In this document: in pieces, positions 1 through 8,000 of the stretch
Layout: each line of letters opens with the position of its first letter
Position numbering within the stretch: position 1 is the stretch's first letter
Source: Croceimicrobium sp965658965
GTDB taxonomy: Bacteria; Bacteroidota; Bacteroidia; Flavobacteriales; Schleiferiaceae
Direction of reading: 5' to 3'
DNA: 10,547 nt
NCBI GenBank assembly: GCA_965658965.1
Contig: CBFHVV010000095.1
Span: 1-10,547 of the forward strand
Made by a program: the position numbers and the translations under genes
Notes under the pieces: generated by a model
Seen by the model: the letters and a program-made list of their open reading frames with translations, nothing else
What the model was told of the DNA's origin: nothing
Database searches by the model: none

Positions 1-49
1 TAAGGAAAAAGAGCAAACCAAAGATTATAGCTAGTATTTTATTACGCAT
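1..49 (-). CDS. N-terminus of an unidentified membrane or secreted protein (partial, runs off the left edge)
   Basis: An ATG at 49-47 on the minus strand opens a frame with no stop to the window edge. It encodes MRNKILAIIFGLLFFL, two basic residues followed by a hydrophobic run, as in a signal peptide or a first membrane segment. The ATG lies inside the last codons of the SPFH gene and the two frames overlap by 8 nt (42-49), an arrangement typical of translational coupling. It is therefore probably the next gene of an operon with the SPFH protein. SPFH genes are often paired with NfeD-type membrane proteins, but 16 residues are too few to name a family, so function is unknown. Confidence 0.6.
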   Translation of the reverse strand, partial: MRNKILAIIFGLLFFL

Positions 50-962
50 CGTTTAGTGAATCTTTTTTAGGGTTCATCTTCGCTACTTCGTTACCAACGG
101 CAAAAGAACTTACCAAATCATTTAACATATTGCTAGCCGCATTAGGTGAATTTGGTAGTAAAATTAAATTACTTTGGGTGTTTTCACTTACGGCATGTAA
201 AGTATCGTAATGCTGGGTAATAACAATTAGCGCTGAGGCTTCTTGCGAGTTAATCCCCACTTTATTTAATACCTCTACCGACTCTTCTAAACCTCTGGCT
301 ATTTCTCGTCTTTGATCAGCAATACCTTGTCCTTGTAGTCTTTTACTTTCTGCTTCTGCGGTAGCTTTAGCAACGATACGAATTCGCTCAGCTTCGCCAT
401 CGTATTCTGCCGCTACTTTTTGTCTTTCCGCAGCGTTAATTCGGTTCATGGCGTTTTTCACTTCTTCATCTGGGTCTATATCCGTTACTAAAGCTTTAAT
501 AATGCCATATCCGTAAGTTGTCATCGCTTCTTCTAGTTCTCTTTTGATCGCAATCGCCACATCGTCCTTCTTTTCAAAAACATCATCTAGGCGTAATTTT
601 GGAACTTCGGCTCTTACAGTATCAAAAACATAGGAGGTAATCTGAGCCTGGGGATTTTCCAGTCTATAAAAGGCGTCATAAACTGCATTATCCAAAACCA
701 TATACTGCACCGAAACCTTCATTTGAACAAAAACGTCATCCTTGGTTTTCGTTTCAACCAGCACATCTAATTGTTGTATTCTTAAATTAACTCTACCAGC
801 AACTCGGTCTACTAGAGGTATTAGAATGTGAATACCCGGTGAACGAACATTTAAGAACTTCCCAAAACGTTCTACAACTGCAATTTGCTGTTGCTTAACG
901 ATAAAGAGGCCGAAAAAAATAAAAATGAGGGCTAATACAATGATTAAAATAATGACTGGCAT
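42..962 (-). CDS. SPFH/band-7 (stomatin-prohibitin) membrane protein, HIR-like subgroup
   Basis: A 306-residue protein starting at ATG 962-960. Residues 2-22 form one strongly hydrophobic membrane anchor. Residues about 23-170 are the SPFH/band-7 domain, with the typical opening VERFGKF (30-36) and PGIHILIPLVDRV (42-54). Residues about 172-235 are rich in Ala, Glu, Lys and Arg (AERQKVAAEYDGEAERIR from 178), as in the coiled-coil oligomerisation region of stomatins. A shorter tail (about 240-306) ends in a polar stretch. Family members assemble into membrane-bound rings or cages that organise membrane domains and often modulate proteases. The core (RIQQLDVLVETKTKD from 61; YVFDTVRAEVPKLRLDDVFE from 111; YGYGIIKALVTDIDPDEEVK from 150) recalls plant hypersensitive-induced-reaction (HIR) proteins more than QmcA or HflK; this comparison is from memory. 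It overlaps the partial downstream gene by 8 nt and is divergent from the J-protein gene. Specific role unknown. Confidence 0.93.
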   Translation of the reverse strand: MPVIILIIVLALIFIFFGLFIVKQQQIAVVERFGKFLNVRSPGIHILIPLVDRVAGRVNLRIQQLDVLVETKTKDDVFVQMKVSVQYMVLDNAVYDAFYRLENPQAQITSYVFDTVRAEVPKLRLDDVFEKKDDVAIAIKRELEEAMTTYGYGIIKALVTDIDPDEEVKNAMNRINAAERQKVAAEYDGEAERIRIVAKATAEAESKRLQGQGIADQRREIARGLEESVEVLNKVGINSQEASALIVITQHYDTLHAVSENTQSNLILLPNSPNAASNMLNDLVSSFAVGNEVAKMNPKKDSLNDA

Positions 963-1043
963 AAAATAGTTTCGTTAATAATGGTCAAGTTAAGGATTTA
1001 TCAGAGTATTTTTAGAGTCTAAATGGACAAATATTAAGCTTTT
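963..1043. promoter_or_regulatory. Divergent intergenic region between the SPFH and J-protein genes
   Basis: These 81 bp lie between two divergently transcribed starts, so promoters for both genes should sit here or overlap the coding ends. I find no exact match to the Bacteroidota -7 element TAnnTTTG on either strand. The nearest on the plus strand are TAGTTTCG (967-974) and TATTTTTA (1007-1014), each one base off; neither has a convincing TTG at the usual upstream spacing. No strong inverted repeat is visible. The region also holds the four-codon ATG frame described separately. Confidence 0.45.
1023..1037 (+). other. Four-codon ATG mini-ORF in frame just upstream of the J-protein start
   Basis: ATG-GAC-AAA-TAT-TAA encodes MDKY and stops. 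It is in the same frame as the J-protein gene, whose TTG start begins 6 nt after the TAA. MDKY resembles the usual opening of J domains (M-x-x-Y-Y), and the 14 bases from 1023 match those from 1044 at 10 of 14 positions. It could be a leader that passes ribosomes to the TTG, the relic of an older start, or chance. No evidence shows that it is translated. Confidence 0.3.
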
Positions 1044-1958
1044 TTGGATCATTACTATAAAATTTTAGGTTTAAAAGCGGATGCTTCAAAAGAAGAGGTA
1101 AAAAAGGCCTATCGCCGAATGGCTATGCGATACCATCCTGATTTGAACCCGAATGGCAAAGAGAAATTCAAAGAAATTGTTGAGGCTTATGAAGTTATAA
1201 GTGGTTATCGAAAAACAAAAAAACAAAACCAGCACTTAAGCGAGGAGGAGCGCCAGCGTTTATATGAACTATTAAAAAAAGCAGCGGAGGAAAAAGCGAA
1301 GAAAAAAGCATTTAAGAGAGCGGCACTAAGAAGAGAGCAAAAACAAGAAGAACAAAATAGGGCCTATCGTGCAGCGATTATTAGTCTTATTAGTATAATT
1401 TTCCTCGCTTTCTGTAGCATTTACCTTTACCGTTTTGGCCTTTCTTATTACATCACAAATCAGCCGAGTTACAGCATTGCTGAAGTTACCGGCTTGGAAA
1501 GAAATCGAATTGTTTACCGATTTAAAGTGGGGGAGGAGTATTACTCAGATAAGGCCTATGTGCGCGGAGTAGGCGTGCAAATGTTGGCAGGCAATGGTAT
1601 GCCGCTTAAAATTGGTGATACTTTTTCGGTCCACTTTCGTGAAGGTTCGCCACAATGGCCTCAAATTTTATATGATAAAATATCCAGCACGACCTTTAAC
1701 TGTTACCTGGATCAAATTACTAAAAGAATTGTGCGTCAGTTTAGAAATGATAAATCGCTTACCGGGGAAATTACACCCCATAAAGCTCGTTGTCTTGCGC
1801 TTTTAACTTACCAGCACTTTGGTATTGAAGCCTGGTCGGCTATTTACTTTTCAGAAGAAAATCCACTGGAAAATTATGCGAATAACTCCTTAAGCTGGTA
1901 TTTCTTTAAATCATCTACTCTTTATAATGAAGCCCTATTAGATTGCAAACTAAAGTGA
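1044..1958 (+). CDS. Membrane-anchored J-domain (DnaJ-like) co-chaperone
   Basis: A 304-residue protein. Residues 1-58 are a J domain: YYKILGL (4-10), helix II with KKAYRRMAMRYHPD, and the catalytic HPD triad at 31-33, which stimulates Hsp70 (DnaK) ATPase activity. The Gly/Phe region, zinc fingers and C-terminal substrate domains of true DnaJ are absent. Residues about 60-108 are highly charged and probably helical. Residues about 110-130 form one membrane segment (AIISLISIIFLAFCSIYLY). The C-terminal 170 residues would then lie outside the inner membrane while the J domain faces the cytoplasm. Residues about 143-213 loosely resemble a DUF3592-type beta domain; this is a weak inference. The start is a TTG, because an in-frame TAA at 1035-1037 excludes any earlier codon and the J domain begins immediately. 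It is a J-domain protein of unknown client, not dnaJ itself. Confidence 0.88.
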   Translation: MDHYYKILGLKADASKEEVKKAYRRMAMRYHPDLNPNGKEKFKEIVEAYEVISGYRKTKKQNQHLSEEERQRLYELLKKAAEEKAKKKAFKRAALRREQKQEEQNRAYRAAIISLISIIFLAFCSIYLYRFGLSYYITNQPSYSIAEVTGLERNRIVYRFKVGEEYYSDKAYVRGVGVQMLAGNGMPLKIGDTFSVHFREGSPQWPQILYDKISSTTFNCYLDQITKRIVRQFRNDKSLTGEITPHKARCLALLTYQHFGIEAWSAIYFSEENPLENYANNSLSWYFFKSSTLYNEALLDCKLK

Positions 1959-2113
1959 TAGTCTAAGCTTTACGGGATTTAAAAATCTTCACCATTCCGC
2001 AACAGTTTAAAGGGAGTGATGATGTTTTAACTTAATAATCCCTAATATTTAGACGAGCTAAGTTTCCCAAGCGAGGCAATATATTTTGCTCTCAATCGCA
2101 AGGTCGAGCCGCT

Positions 2114-2121
2114 TAATTTTG
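2114..2121 (+). promoter_or_regulatory. Candidate Bacteroidota -7 promoter element for hisS
   Basis: TAATTTTG is an exact match to the Bacteroidota -7 consensus TAnnTTTG. It would place transcription start around 2126-2130, some 15-20 nt before the hisS ATG. The nearest upstream TTTTG (2084-2088) leaves a spacer of 25 nt, longer than the usual roughly 17-23, so the -33 element is weak. If real, hisS and hutH have their own promoter and need not depend on the J-protein gene. Confidence 0.4.
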
Positions 2122-2145
2122 GCTATTTTCGCAGCAAATTTTTTT

Positions 2146-3528
2146 ATGTCTTACAGTCCCTCTCTTCCCAAAGGTACGCGTGATCAGCTTCCTCAGTCGA
2201 TGCTGAATCGTGAGTATATTTTGAATATTTTAAAGGATTCATTTAAAAGGTATGGTTTTCAAGCGATTGAAACACCAGCGATGGAAAAGGTATCCACTTT
2301 AACCGGAAAATACGGCGAAGAGGGTGACCGCTTAATTTTTAAGATTCTTCCCCGGGGAGATAAATTAGCCAAGGCGCTGGCTACCGGTCTTGATTCAGAA
2401 AAATCTTTAGTTCAAAATGTAGAAGAAGCTTTGCGCTATGATCTAACAGTACCCTTCGCCCGCTTTGTAGTCCAAAATCGTAATGAGTTAGTATTTCCTT
2501 TCAAGAGGTATCAGATTCAGCCAGTTTGGCGAGCGGATCGTCCACAAAAAGGACGTTTCAGGGAGTTTTATCAATGTGATGCGGATGTGGTTGGCTCAGA
2601 ATCACTCTTACTGGAGCTTGATTTTATCTCAATTTACAGTGAGGTTTTTGAACAATTGAAATTACCGGTAGAAATTCGTTTGAATCATCGAAAAGTTCTG
2701 GCCGGAATTGTTGAGCGATTTGGCCTAAGTGAGCATTTTGCCGCCTTTACTATAGCTCTTGATAAACTTGATAAAATAGGTTTAGAGGGAGTAATAAAGG
2801 AGATGAAATCGAAGAATATGGGTACTGCGGCAGAAGAGGCAATAAGCAGTATTGCTTCTCTGAAAGGCTCAAACCAAGAGATGTTGGATAAACTACCAGA
2901 ATTAATTGGAGATTCTGCAATTGGTGCAGAAGGCCTGGCTGATTTAAATTTCATCTTAAACCAAGCGCAGGAATTAAATTTAGACCAACAATTGTATTTT
3001 GATTTCACCTTGGCTAGAGGCTTGGATTATTATACCGGGGCCATTTTTGAGGTCAAAGCCAAAGGTGTAGATATAGGTTCTATTGGTGGTGGTGGCCGTT
3101 ATGACGACCTAACGGGGATTTTCGGTTTGAAAGATATGCCAGGAGTAGGAATATCATTTGGATTAGATCGAATTGAACTTGCTTTAATGGAAGCAAACTT
3201 AATTCCCCAATTACAGTCTGAGACGACAGAAATACTCTTTATTAATTTCGGAGAAGAAGAATCTTTATACTGTACGAAGCTTGCGCAGGAATTGCGTAAA
3301 ATAGGCGTGAAGTCTGAGGTTTATCCAGATGCGGCCAAGCTAAAAAAGCAAATGGCTTTCGCCAATAAGAAGGACATCGCTTTTGTTGTGATGATAGGCT
3401 CTAATGAAATGTCAAGCGGTCGATTTACCCTTAAAGACATGAAAAGCGGTGAACAGTCGGAAATGGGAAGAATCGAATTATTGGAAAAGTTTAACAGCTC
3501 AGAATCAAACACATATGGAAAGCACTAA
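2146..3528 (+). CDS. hisS: Histidyl-tRNA synthetase
   Basis: A 460-residue class II aminoacyl-tRNA synthetase that charges tRNA-His in the cytoplasm. The ATG at 2146 gives the family opening SLPKGTRD (6-13). An upstream TTG at 2086 would add 20 hydrophobic residues with no place in this enzyme. Visible motifs are motif 2 (YQIQPVWRADRPQKGRFREF, 122-141), the histidine-binding signature RGLDYYTGAIFEV (291-303), the glycine-rich GGGGRYDDL (314-322) and motif 3 GVGISFGLDRI (333-343). Residues about 360-455 are the anticodon-binding domain. EALRYDLTVPFARFV (94-108) and FYQCDADVVG (141-150) resemble eukaryotic-type HisRS more than E. coli HisRS, as recalled from family knowledge. Length is slightly above E. 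coli's but normal for this branch. The last 14 nt overlap the start of hutH. Confidence 0.97.
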   Translation: MSYSPSLPKGTRDQLPQSMLNREYILNILKDSFKRYGFQAIETPAMEKVSTLTGKYGEEGDRLIFKILPRGDKLAKALATGLDSEKSLVQNVEEALRYDLTVPFARFVVQNRNELVFPFKRYQIQPVWRADRPQKGRFREFYQCDADVVGSESLLLELDFISIYSEVFEQLKLPVEIRLNHRKVLAGIVERFGLSEHFAAFTIALDKLDKIGLEGVIKEMKSKNMGTAAEEAISSIASLKGSNQEMLDKLPELIGDSAIGAEGLADLNFILNQAQELNLDQQLYFDFTLARGLDYYTGAIFEVKAKGVDIGSIGGGGRYDDLTGIFGLKDMPGVGISFGLDRIELALMEANLIPQLQSETTEILFINFGEEESLYCTKLAQELRKIGVKSEVYPDAAKLKKQMAFANKKDIAFVVMIGSNEMSSGRFTLKDMKSGEQSEMGRIELLEKFNSSESNTYGKH

Positions 3529-5032
3529 TACCTACAAAATAAAAAGCGGCTACTTAAGCCTAGCCGATTTATATACCATTTTAAAGGAGCCTTATCAACT
3601 TAGTCTTTCTAAATCAGCAGCTCAAAAAGTGCAAGCCGGGAGAGACTATCTCGATGCGAAAATGGAAACCCAAGAAGACGCGATTTATGGTATTAATACA
3701 GGTTTTGGCTCTCTTTGCGATGTAGCGATTGAAGGTAAGGATTTAGAGAAGCTACAAGAAAACTTGGTGAAATCACATGCCTGTGGAACCGGAGCAGTGA
3801 TAGATCCAAATTTTGTGCGCACGATGTTAGTTTTAAAGGCAAAAGCTTTTTCTCAAGGGAAATCGGGAGTACGGGTAGAATTATTAGAGCAGATACTATT
3901 TTTCTACAATAACAATATCTTTCCAAAAGTATTTGAGCAGGGTTCATTAGGTGCATCAGGAGATTTAGCTCCTTTAGCGCATTTGTCTTTGGCTTTGATG
4001 GGGGAGGGAGAAGTTTACCACAAAGGAGCTTGGCAAACCAGCGCAGAGGTATTAAATGAGTTTGGTAGAAATCCGATAAAGTTAAAATCTAAGGAGGGAC
4101 TGGCATTATTAAATGGTACGCAGTTTATGCTGGGCCTAGGCATCAATGGCTATTTTGAAGCAAAAAAATTAATGTATCTCGCCGATATTGGTGCCGCCCT
4201 TTCGCTAGAAGGTTTCGACGGAAGGCCAGAGCCTTTTGACGCTTTAATACACTATGCTAGGCCTCATAATGGGCAGATTAGCACAGCTTCAAATATTCTT
4301 AGTTTATTAGAAGGAAGTGAACTAATCACGCGTCCGAAAAAACATGTTCAAGATCCCTATTCCTTCCGCTGTGTTCCTCAAGTTCATGGCGCCTCTAAGG
4401 ATTTAATTTCCTATGTGGCTTCTGTTTTTGAAACAGAGTTAAACTCAGTGACAGATAATCCCACTATTTTTCCAGAGGAGGATAAAATTATTTCTGGCGG
4501 TAACTTTCATGGACAGCCTCTTGCTTTAGCTTTAGATTCTTTTGCTATGGCTTTGGCAGAATTAGGAAGTATCTCCGAGCGCCGCACTTATTTACTCATT
4601 AGTGGCCAAAGAGAGCTACCAGCATTTTTGGTAGCCAAACCAGGCTTAAATAATGGATTGATGATCGCTCAGTATACGGCTGCCTCTATTGTGAGTCAAA
4701 ATAAGCAATATTGTACCCCATCTTCTATTGACAGCATTGTATCTTCAAATGGTCAAGAGGATCATGTAAGTATGGGGGCTAATGCTGCTACGAAGCTGCA
4801 AAAGGTTTTAGACAATATAAAAACGATACTGGCAATTGAGCTACTAACTGCTTCTCAAGCCTTGTTCTTCCGCGATGGAAAGACCTCTCCTTTTTTAGAG
4901 TCTTTTTTAAATGCCTTTAGAGCCGAGATTCCTTTTATTGAAGAAGATCGAATTATTCAAGAGGATATTGAAAACGCGAGGAATTTTATCGACAACCTTA
5001 ATTTAGAAAGAGATATTTTATTTAACGAATAA
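3515..5032 (+). CDS. hutH: Histidine ammonia-lyase (histidase)
   Basis: A 505-residue cytoplasmic enzyme converting L-histidine to trans-urocanate and ammonia, the first step of histidine degradation. The Ala147-Ser148-Gly149 triad in GSLGASGDLAPLAHLSL cyclises to the MIO electrophile. Other active-site landmarks match Pseudomonas histidase: Y58 in AIYGINTGFG, H88 in SHACGTG, N200 in LLNGTQ, Q279/Y282/R285 in the VQDPYSFR segment, F331 in GGNFHGQP, and E415 in NGQEDHVSMG. The His at 88 and the QEDHVS motif favour histidine over phenylalanine or tyrosine as substrate. The ATG at 3515 gives the family length; an earlier GTG-like frame opening at 3449 lies inside hisS and is unneeded. It overlaps hisS by 14 nt, so the two are probably co-transcribed. 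No hutU, hutI or hutG is in the window. Confidence 0.95.
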   Translation: MESTNTYKIKSGYLSLADLYTILKEPYQLSLSKSAAQKVQAGRDYLDAKMETQEDAIYGINTGFGSLCDVAIEGKDLEKLQENLVKSHACGTGAVIDPNFVRTMLVLKAKAFSQGKSGVRVELLEQILFFYNNNIFPKVFEQGSLGASGDLAPLAHLSLALMGEGEVYHKGAWQTSAEVLNEFGRNPIKLKSKEGLALLNGTQFMLGLGINGYFEAKKLMYLADIGAALSLEGFDGRPEPFDALIHYARPHNGQISTASNILSLLEGSELITRPKKHVQDPYSFRCVPQVHGASKDLISYVASVFETELNSVTDNPTIFPEEDKIISGGNFHGQPLALALDSFAMALAELGSISERRTYLLISGQRELPAFLVAKPGLNNGLMIAQYTAASIVSQNKQYCTPSSIDSIVSSNGQEDHVSMGANAATKLQKVLDNIKTILAIELLTASQALFFRDGKTSPFLESFLNAFRAEIPFIEEDRIIQEDIENARNFIDNLNLERDILFNE

Positions 5033-8000
5033 GGCTTAAAAAGCCTTGTTCTTTTCGGCCTGAATCGATAATAATAAAAGTATAGACCCCACTAGGTGCA
5101 GATTTACCCTGAATGTTTCCGTCCCAAAACTTACTGTAAGGTTTATTGGTTTCGTAAACAATTTCACCCCAGCGATTGAATATTTTTAAACTAGCTTCGT
5201 CCGAACAGGGGTCTCCAAATATTTCAAAACTGTCGTTTAAACCGTCACCATTGGGGCTGAAAGCATTTGGGAGATAAATTTCTTCTCTAATTTCACTCAG
5301 GGTGATTTCAAAATTTTGAATGTATTCGCGGTTGCAGAGAGTATCGTTTATAATTACACTAAAGCTTTTTTCTCCTGGCTTATCAAATTTAATTGGAGGC
5401 TTATGTCCAGCGTAATTTTTCGACTCAACCTGCCAGTTATAAACGAACCAGGGCTTATCATTTTCGATAGTAATATCAATCTCACCATTGCTACATGTAC
5501 TAATACTCGGAACAATAGTAGGAGAATTAGCAGAGTCATTAAAACTTACAAATTGATAAATTGTGTCAGCCCGGAAGCAAACACTATCTTCTGCGATCAG
5601 CATTACTTGATAGTCTTGGAAATTGCTAAAACTATGCTTTGGGGAAGAATCGGTACTGGTAGTTCCGTCACCGAAATCCCAGTAAAAGCGATTCGCCCGT
5701 CTGCTTAAATTATCAAAATCCACTTCAAGTTTACTATCACAGGCAATATAGTCACTTTTAAAATCGGCGAGGGGTTCACTTATTTTATCGTGAATAATCT
5801 CAATTTCAGTGGTATCCGAGATATTGCAAATAGTATCGTGGGCAATTAAAGTAACTTTATAAGTTCCTAATTCACTGTAAGTAACGCTAGGATTAAAGTC
5901 AGTGGAACTACTATCGTTTCCAAAAGACCATTCATAATTAGTAGCGTTATTACTCGCATTTTGAAAATTCACTTTTAGAGCATCACAGAGGCTATCAATT
6001 TCGGTGGTAAAGTTAATTTGAGCATCAGCCTCTAAAATCTGTTGAAAGCTAAATTTCAAAACGGCCATATTGCAGGTGATGCTTCCGCTGTTGGGGCTAT
6101 AACCAGTAGGGGAAGTTGGGAAACTATTATTATTACAATTGGAGCAGACTGCCTGATAGATAGTTCCATCTTTACTAAAGCGACTGGTACCACCATCTAC
6201 ATGCTCATAATCCGAACCTCCAAAGTAACTTGCATATTGCAGCTGGCTGGCATTATGGCCTAAAACCATAAAATAAAAATCGCTTCCATCGGTATTAGTT
6301 TGAAAAGCATCTTGGGTAGTGGGCAAGGCAAAAGTATTGCCATTGGGAATGGCTGGCAATCCAGTCGTATTGGACTGACCACTCCAACCTGATAAATAAA
6401 TATTTAAACATTCATCTACCATAAAAGCACTCGGAACAATGTCTTGCTTATTTTGACCGCTTCCTAAGGCTGTTTGCCATAATACTGAAGCTAGCGAGCT
6501 ATCTATTTTTGCCAAAAACTGCCTTGAACTAGGTTGGGAATAAACCGAAGGACTAATACTGATAATCCCTTTTGTTTGACCGAATATGTAGATATTTCCA
6601 TCATAATCATAATCCATCAGAAAGCTCTGGTCTTCTTTTGGAGTACCGTAGTAAGTGGCATTTAAAAGACTACCATTATTAGCTTTAAAACTAGCAATGT
6701 AGCCATCATAGTTTCCTTGTCGGCTGACGTTTAGAGCATTAGGACTAATCTCTAAGTCATCACTGCCTGTGGTTCCGGTTATAAAAACCTTGTGATCAAA
6801 TTCTTTAATTGCGTAGCCTGTTTCTGCACCACTACCACCAAAATAGCTGGCCCATAATAGTGAGCCTAAGCTAGGGTTAAATTTACCGATGAGGGCTTCT
6901 TGTGAATTCTCATTACGAATGAGCAAATTTGCATCATTTAAAGGTAAGTCGGTTGAGTTGGTACTGCTTACAATGAGTACATTTTCATTCTCATCTAAAA
7001 TTATTTCGCCACGAAAATGGTCTCCGTAATTTTTGTAGATCTCCTTATTCAGTCCGTCATTATTTGAACCGCCCCAAAAAGTGGAGTGCAGAAGCTCACT
7101 ACCATCGGATGAAATTTTGGCAATAAATAAATCACTACCATGGTCGAAATCATTAAAAGCGAAAGAACTTTGAAAACTTCCACCACCGTATATTTTTTGG
7201 AAGGCATCACTAGAAACTGGGAAGTTTGAAGAACCCGTATTTCCTAAAATGTATAAATCTCCAGCTTCATTGGAGATGATGGAATGCACTACTTCAATAT
7301 CTCTTCCGCCCAGATAAGTTGCGTATAAAAGCTGACTGCCTGTAGCATCAAATTTACTAATTGAGACGTCCACATTAAAAGCACTATCGCCTTCAAAACT
7401 TGCTTGAAACACACCATTGGTTACGGGGTAATTAATACCAAAATTCACGCCGGCTCCATAAATGCTGCCGTTATCGCCATAGGTGGCACTGTTTCCAAAG
7501 TTTAGGTCACCGCTGCCCGAAAAAGTTGAAAAGTCCAAAACAGGGTCAATAATTAAAGCCTTTTCCTTTTTATATCTCCCAAGTTTAAACTGAACTGTAT
7601 TATCTTTTATTTCATATTCACACTTCACGCGCACTTTCTCGCCATCAATAATTTGATAAGCTAAGGGAATCGTCTCCTTTACTGTGCCAACAGCTGTTTC
7701 TATATGTAGTACTCCTTCCTTTAGTTGAAGGCTTTTCAAACCTTCGTATTGCATCCTAATTAAATTAGGGTCAGCATTAGGCTCCAAAATAAAATTATAC
7801 TTCAACTTATCTTCTACTTCCAGCATCTCGATTGTGATTCCTGGATAAATATTAGATATTTCTGCTTGAGAATAAGAACTTACATTACTGCGCCACTTAC
7901 TCTGCTTATTACCTAAGAAATAATGGCGTGGATAAAACTGCTCTCCCTTGCCTGTCCATTTAGCCTCTTGGTTTCGGCCAAGAAAGCTCATTCGATAGGA

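Noticed and set aside
2086..2145. N-terminal extension of hisS from a TTG (20 hydrophobic residues)
   Set aside because: HisRS is cytosolic and the family starts just before SLPKGTRD, which fits the ATG at 2146. The added stretch covers the likely promoter element.
1959..2145. Search for a tRNA, T-box or small RNA between the J-protein gene and hisS
   Set aside because: No cloverleaf, T-box sequence or strong terminator is visible; only the weak hairpin and promoter candidate already described.
2685..3008. Open frame antisense to hisS, and similar frames opposite or inside other genes
   Set aside because: Each lies wholly inside a well-supported gene in another frame, and its translation resembles no family and shows no independent start signal.
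3449..3514. Longer hutH start inside hisS
   Set aside because: The extra 22 residues are polar and unlike histidase N-termini. The ATG at 3515 gives the usual length of about 505 residues.
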